Origin: Vibrio sp. CB1-14
Lineage (GTDB): Bacteria > Pseudomonadota > Gammaproteobacteria > Enterobacterales > Vibrionaceae
DNA: 64,000 nucleotides
Assembly (NCBI RefSeq): GCF_040412085.2
Contig: NZ_CP115921.1
Location: 1,488,001-1,552,000 of the forward strand
Direction: 5' to 3'
Numbering within the stretch: position 1 is the first letter of the stretch; each line of letters starts with the position of its first letter. Under the pieces are notes generated by a model. That model worked only from the letters and a program-made list of their open reading frames with translations. It was not told where the DNA came from and made no database searches. Of this stretch, positions 8,880 through 18,209 are shown one piece after another. Position numbers and translations under genes: made by a program.

Positions 8880-9181
8880 TATATTGTTTAATTATTCATA
8901 TTACGTATAACTATTTACAACCTTTCTGTGGGTGTAAATAACAGTTTTTTGGGCTCACTTTTTGGATCTGACTCTCAATGCTGTGGAGGAATGGATATAA
9001 GCTCAAGAATACTAATAAGTTTCGTCTTATAAGTTCAATTTGTGGTTTCACTCCGTACGCTTTTAGACTCTATTTCCACCGCACTTTTATCTAGAGTGCA
9101 TTTAGAGAAGAATAGTACGTGTTTGATTTCATTACTCAGCATGTACTAAAAAGTGTCCATTAGCCATTATTAGGGAAGTAA
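8880..9181. other. Intergenic region upstream of the beta-barrel gene
   Basis: 302 bases without a credible gene. AT-rich, probably carrying the promoter of the 9182 gene. I see no strong hairpin or known operator. Confidence 0.5.
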
Positions 9182-9847
9182 GTGGTGAAGAAACAATCAA
9201 TCAAGGTTACGCTATGTTTCGCGACTGCTCTAGGATATCATTCTGTAGCGCATGCCCAACTAGCACTAAATCCGACCCATATTGCTGTTGGTATACAGCA
9301 ACGTCATTTCACACAGAATTCGTTAAATCCTTATTTTAATAATAATTACACTCACGATGAATCCGAGCACATGATGGGTATGTATGCCGGTTTTAATATC
9401 AATGTTCAAGAGCGATTCTTGATTGAGGCAGAAGGGGATTTTGTCACTAAAGTGTCCAAGGGCGTTGGTATGTGGAAATTGGGTGCTGGATTTATCCCTT
9501 TTAGTAGTGGAAGCGTTTCAATCCCTATTACTGCAGGTGTCATAAACTATGACTCATCAACTGACAAAGAAGACTCAATTTATGGTAAATCAGAGTCTGC
9601 AGCCTACATAAAAACAGGTATTTCAGCCATCGTTGCGCCAAGGTGGATGATGGACTTAACGGTTCAATATGAAGCGCTAGACTCCTCGAAGACATCCATA
9701 GCGATTGAAAATACATTTGATGCTGGCTTCTATTTGTTCGATATTCCTATTTTCGGTGATCTTCATCCTACAGTAGGTCTTTCTTGGGCTGACAGGAATT
9801 CCCGTGAGATAAATATCCGCGTCGGTGCAAAGTATACATTTAATTAG
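9182..9847 (+). CDS. Outer-membrane beta-barrel protein
   Basis: A 221-residue exported protein with signal peptide KKQSIKVTLCFATAL to VAHA and many amphipathic strands (MMGMYAGFNINVQERFLIEAEG, IKTGISAIVAPRWMMDLTVQ). The C-terminus KYTFN resembles a barrel end. Two adjacent GTG codons (9182, 9185) follow AGGGAAG; the second has the more usual spacing. It resembles YfaZ or OmpA-like small barrels in size but I cannot name the family. Monocistronic, ended by a strong terminator. Confidence 0.65.
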   Translation: MVKKQSIKVTLCFATALGYHSVAHAQLALNPTHIAVGIQQRHFTQNSLNPYFNNNYTHDESEHMMGMYAGFNINVQERFLIEAEGDFVTKVSKGVGMWKLGAGFIPFSSGSVSIPITAGVINYDSSTDKEDSIYGKSESAAYIKTGISAIVAPRWMMDLTVQYEALDSSKTSIAIENTFDAGFYLFDIPIFGDLHPTVGLSWADRNSREINIRVGAKYTFN

Positions 9848-9868
9848 AGCGCAATAAATTTTGACGAT

Positions 9869-9896
9869 AGCCCTGCTTTTGAGCAGGGCTTTTTTT
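9869..9896 (+). terminator. Rho-independent terminator
   Basis: AGCCCTGCT, loop TTTG, AGCAGGGCT, then seven T. A textbook terminator 20 bases after the beta-barrel stop codon. Confidence 0.93.
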
Positions 9897-10272
9897 GTTC
9901 TATTGCTTCGATCAATCTCTACTAATTTAATCGGATTTTATCTTTATATTAGTAATTTAATGCATGTTGTCATACGAAAGGTTGTGTCGAACCTACACCG
10001 TTTAATTGTGTTTTTGTTTTTAGCTCTTTATGGAAATCCCAATGTTAACAATGGTTTAATAACTCCACACTGATTCGAGATTATGAACGCTTAAGTTTTG
10101 CTTGTCTCAATGTTGACTTTTAATTGCTACTAGACCGAGTTCTGTTGTAAGTTTTATCGAACATGTTCAATTCATACCTTATTCGTTCTTAGCTTTACAC
10201 TTTCCTGCGTTCAACAAAGCTACCTAAGCATGAATATGCGCTGGTATCTGTAGGATTGATAGGAAGAAATAA
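9897..10272. other. Control region upstream of the ptb-buk cluster
   Basis: 376 AT-rich bases without a supported gene. The only open frame here is short and low-complexity, with no ribosome site. A short dyad GCAT-GAAT-ATGC lies near 10228. The promoter of the fermentation cluster should be here. Confidence 0.5.
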
Positions 10273-11223
10273 ATGAACAATGTTAACCGTTTTCTGAATC
10301 AGGTTCGAGAGCAGCAACATCGAGCTAAACGTATTGTTGTCGCAGCAGCCCATGATAAGGCGACTATTCTAGCTGTCGATCTAGCACGAGTAGAGCTCGA
10401 CGTTGAGATCACCTTGGTTGGAGAGTTTGACAAAATCACTCAAGCTGTCGAATTGGCTGGTACTTCGTTGGCAAGCTTCGAAGTAGTAATTGCCGAGGGT
10501 GATGATGCGATTGCAGAAATGTCAGTAAGACTTATTGCTGATGGCAAAGGCCATATTTTAATGAAAGGCCTGATTGAAACATCGACGCTGTTAATACAAC
10601 TACTAAAAAGAGAATTTGGACTACGTACCGATAGTTTACTTAGCCATACAGCATTACTTATGTCTGAAGGTAGTGAAAAATATTATCTACTGACAGATGC
10701 TGGAATGAATATTTCGCCTTCTTTGGAGCAGAAAGAAAAAATAATTAATAACGCCGTCACTATGGCTCACGCATTGGGAAATAGCCATCCGAATGTAGCG
10801 ATGCTGTGCGCAAAAGAAAAGTCGTATGACAAAATGCCAGCCACTCTCGATGCCACTGAACTACAACGCTTAAATCAAATTGGTCAAATCAAAGGTTGCA
10901 CCGTAAGCGGTCCAATACAACTTGATTTAGCGTTATCAAAGCAAGCAGCGGAAATGAAAGGTTGTACCGATCCTGTTGCTGGCAATGCAGATATTTTTAT
11001 CGCCCCATCCATCGAAGTCGGCAACGTATTTGGGAAAGCCTTGAAGTACATGGGCGACTACATCTACGCGGGTGTCGTCCTTGGCGCAAAAGTTCCGGTT
11101 GTAGTGGTTTCCCGAGCCGACAGTGAGCAAGAAAAGCTCCTCTCTATCGCTATGGCGTGCATGTGCAATGTTGACGCACAAGAAAAAGTAAGTTCTGACA
11201 AAGCAGAGTTGGAGAATGCGTAA
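10273..11223 (+). CDS. ptb: Phosphate butyryltransferase-type acyltransferase
   Basis: A 316-residue protein of the phosphate acetyl/butyryltransferase family, usual length about 300. It moves an acyl group from CoA to phosphate, giving acyl phosphate for the kinase encoded next. Family blocks seen: KRIVVAAAHDKATILAVDLA, ADGKGHILMKGLIETSTLLI, LLTDAGMNISPSLEQK, and the C-terminal DPVAGNADIFIAPSIEVGN. Its stop overlaps the butyrate kinase start by one base (TAATG), so the pair is translationally coupled. The real acyl chain is not certain; short or branched acyl-CoA esters are all possible. Confidence 0.9.
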   Translation: MNNVNRFLNQVREQQHRAKRIVVAAAHDKATILAVDLARVELDVEITLVGEFDKITQAVELAGTSLASFEVVIAEGDDAIAEMSVRLIADGKGHILMKGLIETSTLLIQLLKREFGLRTDSLLSHTALLMSEGSEKYYLLTDAGMNISPSLEQKEKIINNAVTMAHALGNSHPNVAMLCAKEKSYDKMPATLDATELQRLNQIGQIKGCTVSGPIQLDLALSKQAAEMKGCTDPVAGNADIFIAPSIEVGNVFGKALKYMGDYIYAGVVLGAKVPVVVVSRADSEQEKLLSIAMACMCNVDAQEKVSSDKAELENA

Positions 11224-12302
11224 TGAAAATTCTTGTTATTAACCCAGGTTCAACATCGACAAAAATTGGCTTATTCCAAGATTTAGATAAGCAGTTTGAG
11301 CACGTTATTCGCCATTCTAGTGAGGAGTTGGCGCAATTCGAAAACGTCACTGCTCAGTACGACTTTCGTAAGCAATTGATTGTTGATGCACTAGTCGAAA
11401 ATGGTGTCGATATGTCTCAAATCGAGGCGATTGGCTGCCGAGGCGGGGCTTCGAAACCTATTCCTGGTGGTACGTATCTTGTCGATGAAGCGGTATGTAA
11501 AGACCAAGCTGAGAGCAAGATCCAACACCCTTCAAGTTTGGCATCACTTATTGGACATGAATTAGCTAAAGAGTATGGCATCGAAGCATATTTCACAGAC
11601 TCTCCTGTTACCTACGAACTCAGTGATCTTGCTTCATACAGTGGCCTGAGCGACATCAAACGTCATGGTCGATTCCATGCACTAAACGCAAAGGCGGTGG
11701 CACAGGTTTTTGCTCAAGAAAATCAGCGTGATTACAAAGAGTTGAATGTGATTGTTTGTCACATGGGTGGCGGTATCACAATCAGTATGCACCAGCAAGG
11801 CCGCGCGGTTGACGTCACGGATGCCATTGCAGAGGGCCCTATGACCCCAGAACGTAGCGGACGCCTTCCTTCTCGCGACCTAGTCGATCTTTGTTACTCC
11901 GGAAAGTATAGCCACGGTGAAATGAAGAAGAAGCTTCAGGGTGAGGGTGGCGTGTATAGCTACCTTGGCACCGCGGACATGCTTGAAGTAGAGCAAGCTG
12001 CAGAGCGCGGAGATGAAAAAGCCCGCAAGATCGTTGATGTATTGGTTTATCAAGTAGCAAAAGAAATTGGCGCAATGGCACCAGTGGTCAACGGAAGAAT
12101 TGATGGCGTGATTCTGACTGGCGGCATTGCTTATAGCAAGTATGTGGTCTCCGAGCTATCAAAGCGTGTTGGCTATTTAGCAGACATTGCGGTGTATCCA
12201 GGTGAGATGGAATTGGAAGCATTGGCTGCGGGTGTTTACCGCGTTTGCAGACAAAACCTTACTCCGAAGCATTACAGCGAAAATGTAAAAACGACAGCTT
12301 AG
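11223..12302 (+). CDS. buk: Butyrate kinase (acyl-phosphate kinase)
   Basis: 359 residues, normal for Buk of the ASKHA fold. Phosphate-binding NPGSTSTKIGLF is at residues 7-18, then PIPGGTYLVDEA, RHGRFHALNAKA, the glycine-rich HMGGGITISMHQQGRAVDVT, and the C-terminal DGVILTGGIAY. It converts acyl phosphate and ADP to the free acid and ATP. Coupled to ptb by overlap, which supports substrate-level phosphorylation as the output of this cluster. Buk is common in Firmicutes and less usual in Vibrio-type genomes. Confidence 0.92.
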   Translation: MKILVINPGSTSTKIGLFQDLDKQFEHVIRHSSEELAQFENVTAQYDFRKQLIVDALVENGVDMSQIEAIGCRGGASKPIPGGTYLVDEAVCKDQAESKIQHPSSLASLIGHELAKEYGIEAYFTDSPVTYELSDLASYSGLSDIKRHGRFHALNAKAVAQVFAQENQRDYKELNVIVCHMGGGITISMHQQGRAVDVTDAIAEGPMTPERSGRLPSRDLVDLCYSGKYSHGEMKKKLQGEGGVYSYLGTADMLEVEQAAERGDEKARKIVDVLVYQVAKEIGAMAPVVNGRIDGVILTGGIAYSKYVVSELSKRVGYLADIAVYPGEMELEALAAGVYRVCRQNLTPKHYSENVKTTA

Positions 12303-12331
12303 TCCAATCGAAACAATACGGGAACTGAACA

Positions 12332-13729
12332 ATGACAACTGATAATTCAAAAGGTCAAGTGAGCAATCAATTAGGTGTGTATAGCACAGTAGAGGAAGCG
12401 GTGAAGTGTGGTGCAGCTGCGCAAACTCGCTATCAGCAAGCGTTTGGTATAGAGGACCGAACACGCCTAATAACAGCAATCCGAGACAAGGTGATGGAGC
12501 TATCTGAAGTATTAGGTCAGATGGCAGTAGAGGAAACAAAACTGGGGCGTATTCCTCATAAAGTGGCCAAAAACCAACTCGCAGCGATGGCAACACCAGG
12601 TCCAGACTCACTACGAACAGAAGCCGTATCTAGCGATGCCGGGCTGACTATTGAAGAACGTGCGCCTGTGGGACTTATTGGTGCGGTAACGCCAGTGACC
12701 AATGAAGTACCAACAATCGTGAATAACGCAATTTCGATGCTTTCTGGCGGAAATGCAGTGGTATTCAATGTACACCCATCTGCAAAAAATACCTCGGCAT
12801 TCATCATCGATGAGCTGAACAAAGCGATTATTGCGGCAAATGGTCCTGCAGACCTTATCACTATGGTTCAAGAACCGACGTTAGAAACATTGCAAGAAAT
12901 TGCAAAAGCACCAGAAGTGAAAATGCTTGTTGGTACTGGCGGTCCTGGACTGGTTAACGCTCTATTGCGCTCTGGCAAAAAGGCAATTGGTGCTGGTGCT
13001 GGTAACCCTCCTGTGATTGTTGATGACAGCGCAGATGTAGAAGTAGCAGGTCCATTCATCGTGGCTGGCGCTTCTTTTGATAACAACTTGCTGTGCATTG
13101 GTGAAAAAGAGGTGTTTGTCACCGAATCTAAAGCAGATGCTTTGATTGAGTCTATGCAAGCGAATGGCGCTTACTTACTCAATTCAGAACAAGCAGCAAA
13201 AGTAACAGAGCTCGTACTGACTGCAGATGAGACGCAAGAGACAGCTAAACCTTGTAGTTACGGCATGGATCGCGAATATCACCTACGCAAAGAGTGGGTA
13301 GGACAAGATGCCAGCAAAATCTTGGCGGCTATCGGCGTCGAGACAGAGTCACAAGTTGAGCTACTGATCTTCGAAACAGAGTTTAACAACCCATTCGTTC
13401 AACTTGAGCAAATGATGCCAGTACTGCCAATCGTGCGATGTAAAGACTTTGATTCAGCCTTAGGGATGGCTGTCGAAGCAGAACATGGCAATCGACACTC
13501 GGCCTGTATTTACTCAAACAACATTAACAATGTAACCAAGTTTGCCAAGCGTATTGGTACCACAGTATTCACTCAAAATGGCCCAACCTTGGCTGGTTTA
13601 GGATACGGCGGAGCAGGGACCACATCCTTCACTATTGCCGGTCCAACTGGCGAAGGTATTACGACGTCAAAAGACTTCACTCGAGTTCGTCGTTTCGCGA
13701 TGGCTCAAGGTGGCAACCGAATTATCTAG
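12332..13729 (+). CDS. CoA-acylating aldehyde dehydrogenase (PduP/EutE-like)
   Basis: A 465-residue aldehyde dehydrogenase of the CoA-acylating type. The nucleophile lies in NNLLCIGEKEVF (Cys255), matching the NNLPCIAEKE block of PduP/EutE rather than the hydrolytic ALDH signature. GTGGPGLVNALL (201-212) and GAGAGNPPVIVDD are also family hallmarks. It converts aldehyde, CoA and NAD to acyl-CoA and NADH. This links an aldehyde to the Ptb/Buk pair just upstream. No microcompartment shell genes are visible, although relatives usually sit in such shells. Confidence 0.88.
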   Translation: MTTDNSKGQVSNQLGVYSTVEEAVKCGAAAQTRYQQAFGIEDRTRLITAIRDKVMELSEVLGQMAVEETKLGRIPHKVAKNQLAAMATPGPDSLRTEAVSSDAGLTIEERAPVGLIGAVTPVTNEVPTIVNNAISMLSGGNAVVFNVHPSAKNTSAFIIDELNKAIIAANGPADLITMVQEPTLETLQEIAKAPEVKMLVGTGGPGLVNALLRSGKKAIGAGAGNPPVIVDDSADVEVAGPFIVAGASFDNNLLCIGEKEVFVTESKADALIESMQANGAYLLNSEQAAKVTELVLTADETQETAKPCSYGMDREYHLRKEWVGQDASKILAAIGVETESQVELLIFETEFNNPFVQLEQMMPVLPIVRCKDFDSALGMAVEAEHGNRHSACIYSNNINNVTKFAKRIGTTVFTQNGPTLAGLGYGGAGTTSFTIAGPTGEGITTSKDFTRVRRFAMAQGGNRII

Positions 13730-13732
13730 CTA

Positions 13733-13754
13733 TTGAGGCACCAATGTGCCTCAA
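13733..13754. other. Strong intercistronic hairpin
   Basis: TTGAGGCAC, loop CAAT, GTGCCTCAA just after the aldehyde dehydrogenase stop. No T run follows, so mRNA processing or stability control is more likely than full termination. Confidence 0.6.
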
Positions 13755-13825
13755 TCTCAAGAAATTTAAAGAGATAGCTAGTTATCTCTAAATACAAACT
13801 TAAATCTAGTAGTAAGGAAATTATC

Positions 13826-15268
13826 ATGTCTGATCAATTTTATCGTAACCCTGAACTTTGGATGCCAGAAATTGCGGGTACACATGTAGACGTAGAAAAC
13901 CTAGAGAATCTGTATCAACAAGAAGAAGCGCTTTACGTTTCTCGTATGAAGAAAAGTAAAGAAATGCACGAGCGTGCGGCAAAGTCGATGCCAAACGGCG
14001 TGACTAACTCATGGCAAAGTGTATGGCACGTACCGCATCCATTTTACATTGAACGTAGCAAAGATAACCGCGCATTCGATGTAGATGGCAACGAGTATGT
14101 CGACTTTAACCTTGGAGATACACCGGACTTCTACGGTCACTCTCCAAAGAATAAAGTGACGGAAGGTATCATTGAGCTTCTTCAAAACAGCGGTATCAAC
14201 ACACTAGCAACCAGTGAAGATGCTGTTATCGCTTCTGAATTGCTGCGTGAGCGCTTTGGTATGCCTTACTGGTTTACCGCTCTATCTGCATCTGATGCAA
14301 ACCGTTTTGCTATTAAACTGGCTAAGCTTGCAACGGGCCGCGGTAAGGTACTTCAATTCAACATGGCTTATCACGGCACTGTTGATGAAACTAACGCTTG
14401 GATGCCAGAAGAAGGCATGGTTGAGTACCGCGTTCCTGAGATCTACCCAGGTCAAGATCCATCACAGTTTACTCGCGTAGCGACGTTTAACGACTTGGCA
14501 TCGGTTGAAGAGCAGCTTAAGCACGGTGATGTAGCGGTTGTACTAACTGAACCTGCATTGTCGAACTCTGGTCTGACGCTACCTAAGCCAGGTTTCCATG
14601 ATGGTCTACGCGAGCTATGTACTAAATACGGCACGCTGCTACTGATTGATGAAACTCATATGCAAACAACAGCTCACCATGGTGCAACAGGTGAGTGGGG
14701 TCTAAAACCGGACATTTGGGTAGCGGGTAAGTGTATTGCTGGTGGCGTTCCATGTGGTGTGTATGGTTTCTCTGAGGATGTTGCAAACCTATTCCAAGAA
14801 ACAGTTGGCAAGGGACCTTGGCATATGGCTGGTCTTTTGGGGCAACAAACGACCATGACTGGTAATGCGCTTTCTCTACGAGCGCTGCGCTTGAACCTTG
14901 AGCATAACGTTACTGAAGAAAACTTCCGTGGAATGATCGAGACTAACAGCTATCTTACTGAGAAGCTGAACGAAGTGATTGCTAAATATGATGTACCACT
15001 AAGTACTGAGCAAGTTGGTGCGCGTACTTGGCTACACTTCTGTAAAGAAACACCAGTAGAAATTGAAGATTGCGTGAAAGGCATCGGTATCGTAGGACAC
15101 TTTATTGATTACATCTTCCTATACCTATTTAACCGTGGCGTGATGATCATTCCTTTCGGTCTAAACATGTGGCTTGTATCACCACAAACTACGAAGGGCG
15201 ATTGCGAAATCTTTGCTAAGTACTTCGAAGAAGCAGTAGTCAACATGTTTCAAATCGAAAAGGCCTAA
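13826..15268 (+). CDS. Class III (GSAM/beta-amino-acid-type) PLP aminotransferase
   Basis: 480 residues of fold-type I, subgroup II. Visible features are AFDVDGNEYVDFNLG (83-97), the PLP-aspartate in LLLIDETHMQ (Asp275), and PLP-lysine Lys302 in WVAGKCIAGG. The usual NSGTEA phosphate loop reads SASDAN here. PKPGFHDGLRELCTKYGTL resembles glutamate-1-semialdehyde and beta-amino-acid aminotransferases. With a CoA-acylating aldehyde dehydrogenase and an alcohol dehydrogenase on either side, the likely job is to turn a primary amine or omega-amino acid into an aldehyde. Substrate unknown. Strong ribosome site AGTAAGGAAA. Confidence 0.85.
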   Translation: MSDQFYRNPELWMPEIAGTHVDVENLENLYQQEEALYVSRMKKSKEMHERAAKSMPNGVTNSWQSVWHVPHPFYIERSKDNRAFDVDGNEYVDFNLGDTPDFYGHSPKNKVTEGIIELLQNSGINTLATSEDAVIASELLRERFGMPYWFTALSASDANRFAIKLAKLATGRGKVLQFNMAYHGTVDETNAWMPEEGMVEYRVPEIYPGQDPSQFTRVATFNDLASVEEQLKHGDVAVVLTEPALSNSGLTLPKPGFHDGLRELCTKYGTLLLIDETHMQTTAHHGATGEWGLKPDIWVAGKCIAGGVPCGVYGFSEDVANLFQETVGKGPWHMAGLLGQQTTMTGNALSLRALRLNLEHNVTEENFRGMIETNSYLTEKLNEVIAKYDVPLSTEQVGARTWLHFCKETPVEIEDCVKGIGIVGHFIDYIFLYLFNRGVMIIPFGLNMWLVSPQTTKGDCEIFAKYFEEAVVNMFQIEKA

Positions 15269-15291
15269 ATAACGGCTACTTATTTAGATTA

Positions 15292-15309
15292 CGGGCCCTA
15301 ATGGGCCCG
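15292..15309 (+). other. GC-rich hairpin between aminotransferase and alcohol dehydrogenase
   Basis: CGGGCCC, loop TAAT, GGGCCCG, then GCCCGCTTTT. It may act as a weak terminator or attenuator, setting lower expression of the two distal genes. Confidence 0.6.
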
Positions 15310-15337
15310 GCCCGCTTTTAGTTTAGGAAAGATTGCA

Positions 15338-16507
15338 ATGTTTCAATACAAAGCTGTTATCGCTATCAGCAAGCAGATCAATAAATTAATTAATATACCG
15401 TTTCCAGATGTTCATCAGGGCTTTGGAGCTGTCGATTCAGTAGGTCAAATTCTGGCGAAGAAAGGTATGAAAAAGCCTCTCATTGTGACTGATAAAACGC
15501 TGGTTTCGTTGGGGATCGCCGACAAAGTTATTGCCTCGTTGAACGAAAGTGGCTTGGAATGTGCGGTTTTTGATGGTGTAGAGCCAGATCCTTGTGTGGC
15601 CTCTGTCGAGTGGGGCTTCAAGATTTATCAAGACAACCATTGTGATTGTATTATCGCATTGGGGGGTGGCTCGCCAATGGATTGTGCCAAGATCATCGGT
15701 GCTAAAGCTGTGCGCAACATCGATGTACGTCAAATGGCTGGTCAGCTTAAAATCCGTAAGAAACTGCCGCATCTTATCGCCATTCCTACAACTGCGGGTA
15801 CTGGTTCAGAAGCAACCTTAGCTGCTGTTATTTCGGACAAAGAAAACAACGCAAAATTTGCTGTTATTGATCCGTCCTTGGTTCCAAAGGACGCTATTTT
15901 GGATCCTGCTCTGATGGCTGCACTTCCTGCTTCTATTACCGCAGCAACAGGTATGGATGCATTGACGCATGCTATTGAGGCGTACTTAGGTGGCTACAGC
16001 ACGACATTGACGGACAAATATGCCGAAGATGCGATTAAGTCTATCTTTAAGAACTTGCCACTTGCCTATACCGATGGTGAGAATATGGTGGCTCGTGAGT
16101 GGATGGCCGTTGCATCATATCAAGCGGGTTGTTCGTTCACTCGGGCATTTGTCGGCTACGTACATGCTATCGCTCACCAATTAGGAGCTCTGTATCATGT
16201 TCCTCATGGTCTTGCTAATGCAGTGCTACTACCACACATCTTGCGCTTTAATTTGTCTGCTTGTGAGCAAAAGTTTGAAAGTATGGCGAAGATGGTAGGC
16301 CTTAACACTGGTCTTGAGTTTATTGAGGCGGTTGAACAGATGAACGATACGCTGAACATCCCTAAAACTATTAATCAGTTAAAAGCGGAAGATTTTGCTG
16401 AAATTTCTAAGCGAGCGTTGAAAGAAGCACACGGTACTTATCCGGTGCCGCGTTATATGACGCCAGCTCAATGCGAGAATATTCTCCGTAAACTGCTGCC
16501 GAACTGA
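15338..16507 (+). CDS. Iron-containing (group III) alcohol dehydrogenase
   Basis: 389 residues, usual family length. The NAD loop GGGSPMDCAK is near residue 110, AIPTTAGTGSEAT follows, and the metal-ligand histidines lie in GYVHAIAHQLGALYHVPHG. Group III enzymes reduce aldehydes to alcohols with NADH. In this cluster it would use the same aldehyde as the CoA-acylating dehydrogenase and so restore NAD. RBS AGGAAAG precedes the ATG. Butanol, 4-hydroxybutyrate and 1,3-propanediol dehydrogenases are the nearest functional types; I cannot choose among them. Confidence 0.9.
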   Translation: MFQYKAVIAISKQINKLINIPFPDVHQGFGAVDSVGQILAKKGMKKPLIVTDKTLVSLGIADKVIASLNESGLECAVFDGVEPDPCVASVEWGFKIYQDNHCDCIIALGGGSPMDCAKIIGAKAVRNIDVRQMAGQLKIRKKLPHLIAIPTTAGTGSEATLAAVISDKENNAKFAVIDPSLVPKDAILDPALMAALPASITAATGMDALTHAIEAYLGGYSTTLTDKYAEDAIKSIFKNLPLAYTDGENMVAREWMAVASYQAGCSFTRAFVGYVHAIAHQLGALYHVPHGLANAVLLPHILRFNLSACEQKFESMAKMVGLNTGLEFIEAVEQMNDTLNIPKTINQLKAEDFAEISKRALKEAHGTYPVPRYMTPAQCENILRKLLPN

Positions 16508-16569
16508 TCGTTGTTCATTGGTACAATAAAACGGCAGTAAAAGCGAAATCTGATTAAGTTAGGCTCCAA

Positions 16570-17739
16570 ATGATCCCGATGCGAATTGTTGAAAATGTAA
16601 AACCAGCTGAGCTGGATGATGTGAGGCGCGTTGCCAAACTCATTCAACAGGATACCCGAACGGCAAAGTACGATTTAGTCAGCGGTATTTTGTGTGATGA
16701 TAATGGTGACGCTATGGTGTTGCCCACTGTGTTAGAAAGCCAGAAACGTGTTGTTCAAAACTGGGGCAGAGTACCATTTTCAACCAGGCGGTTTATTTCC
16801 GGCGTAGAGCATTTGGTATTTGGAGCTGATTTCTGTCAGAAAAACGCGCAACAACTAGCCTCAGTACAAGCGCCTGGAGGAACGGGGGCGTTGAGGCTAG
16901 CGTTTGATTTTTTCGCTCAGCAACTTAAAGGCGAGCGAATTTGGATTGGTACACCATGCTGGTCTAATTATCAAAATGTCGCCAAAGCTGCCGGACTTGC
17001 CACACAATTTTTTGAGCACACTAGCCAAGTTGAAGTATTTGAACAGCAGCTTGTTGATACCAAGCCCAATGATGCGCTCATTTTACAATCGGGCGCGCAC
17101 AACCCTTCTGGTAGTGTGTATTCGAGTGAAGAGTGGCAGCAAATCGCACAGGTATGTCGTCGTAAACAACTTATCCCTATCATCGACAATGCCAGCCAAG
17201 GGCTTGGACGTGGAGTGGAAGAGGATAGTGAAGCCATTCGTGTTATTTCGTCGATATGCCCAAACCTCATTGTTGCCACTTCGTTTTCTAAAAATTTCAC
17301 TTTGTATCACGAACAAGTGGGCGCACTAACAATAAAAGTCGAATGTGAAAGGTATACACGTGCGGTTCAGGAGGCAATGAATGGCATTATTCGCAGTAAC
17401 TATTCTTCTCCTTCACAGTTTGGTGCATCTATTGTGACTGAAATACTAGGCGACGATTCGTTGCGTATGACATGGGAGAAGGAATTGATGGACGTTCGGA
17501 GCTTACTAAAACAGCGTAAACACGCTCTATTAACATCCATTAATAATGATAAAGCAATACCTACACACACAGTTTACGGGGTGTTTTTTCAGTTGCCACT
17601 CGCACTATCGGATATACGCGCATTGCGAACTAGGGATGCTATATATTTACTTGATAACGGAAGAATTAGTTTAACAGGCTTAACTCCGCGTATTATTGAG
17701 AATGTAGGAACTTGTATTCGACACGCACTCTTAAGGTGA
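16570..17739 (+). CDS. AspC/TyrB-type class I aminotransferase
   Basis: 389 residues, slightly short for the family. The AspC blocks are all present but diverged: APGGTGALRLAFDFFA, HNPSGSVYSSEEW, DNASQGLGRGVEEDSEAIR, PLP-lysine in SFSKNFTLYHEQVGAL, and the carboxylate Arg in GRISLTGLTPR. It would interconvert aspartate or aromatic amino acids with their 2-oxo acids and recycle glutamate/2-oxoglutarate for the class III enzyme, or deliver the pathway's first substrate. It lies 62 bases after the alcohol dehydrogenase on the same strand and ends the cluster. Confidence 0.85.
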   Translation: MIPMRIVENVKPAELDDVRRVAKLIQQDTRTAKYDLVSGILCDDNGDAMVLPTVLESQKRVVQNWGRVPFSTRRFISGVEHLVFGADFCQKNAQQLASVQAPGGTGALRLAFDFFAQQLKGERIWIGTPCWSNYQNVAKAAGLATQFFEHTSQVEVFEQQLVDTKPNDALILQSGAHNPSGSVYSSEEWQQIAQVCRRKQLIPIIDNASQGLGRGVEEDSEAIRVISSICPNLIVATSFSKNFTLYHEQVGALTIKVECERYTRAVQEAMNGIIRSNYSSPSQFGASIVTEILGDDSLRMTWEKELMDVRSLLKQRKHALLTSINNDKAIPTHTVYGVFFQLPLALSDIRALRTRDAIYLLDNGRISLTGLTPRIIENVGTCIRHALLR

Positions 17740-17749
17740 TTATATTATT

Positions 17750-17776
17750 GATACAACCCAATTCTAGGGTTGTATC
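17750..17776. terminator. Hairpin between converging genes
   Basis: GATACAACCC, loop AATTCTA, GGGTTGTATC: ten perfect base pairs between the + strand cluster and a minus-strand gene. The U tract is weak on both strands, so efficiency is uncertain. Probably a two-way terminator. Confidence 0.65.
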
Positions 17777-17791
17777 CCTTCCGAAATCTGA

Positions 17792-18022
17792 TTAGTGCTC
17801 AGGCGTCTCTAACAAACGAATGGCACTTTCTACAGCCGCACTCATTGCCTGATCATCTTCAAACTTACCTGAACCAGCAGGGCTAAGAACGCTAGCAAAC
17901 AGATCTGCCTGTTTATTGAAAGGTAGATCTAACTGTTCATAAAGGTTTTGTCTGATTTCAGCGTGCTCTTCTGGCATTTTGTTGGAGAGGCTAACAAGCG
18001 TTTGATAAATTAACTCTTTCAT
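17792..18022 (-). CDS. Small conserved-looking hypothetical protein
   Basis: A 76-residue acidic, helical, soluble protein (MKELIYQTLVSLSNKMPEEH...). No known motif. ATG start with a normal upstream region; single gene converging on the fermentation cluster. Function unknown. Confidence 0.6.
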   Translation of the reverse strand: MKELIYQTLVSLSNKMPEEHAEIRQNLYEQLDLPFNKQADLFASVLSPAGSGKFEDDQAMSAAVESAIRLLETPEH

Positions 18023-18209
18023 GGTGTATCCATTTCTTTTTACTACGGGGGAGTATGATTGTAGCCAGCTTGAGAATGAGTTTCTTATGCAACTGTCACA
18101 CTACAGACTATCAACGTGAAACTGTTCGCACGTTTTTAACGAAGGATTGCCTCATGGTCAGCATAATGTTTTGATGTTTAATTCTTAGACGGATATAGGG
18201 TAAAGCGCA

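Noticed and set aside
9861..10073. 70-codon frame after the 9182 gene
   Set aside because: It runs through the terminator stem, has low-complexity hydrophobic content and no ribosome site.
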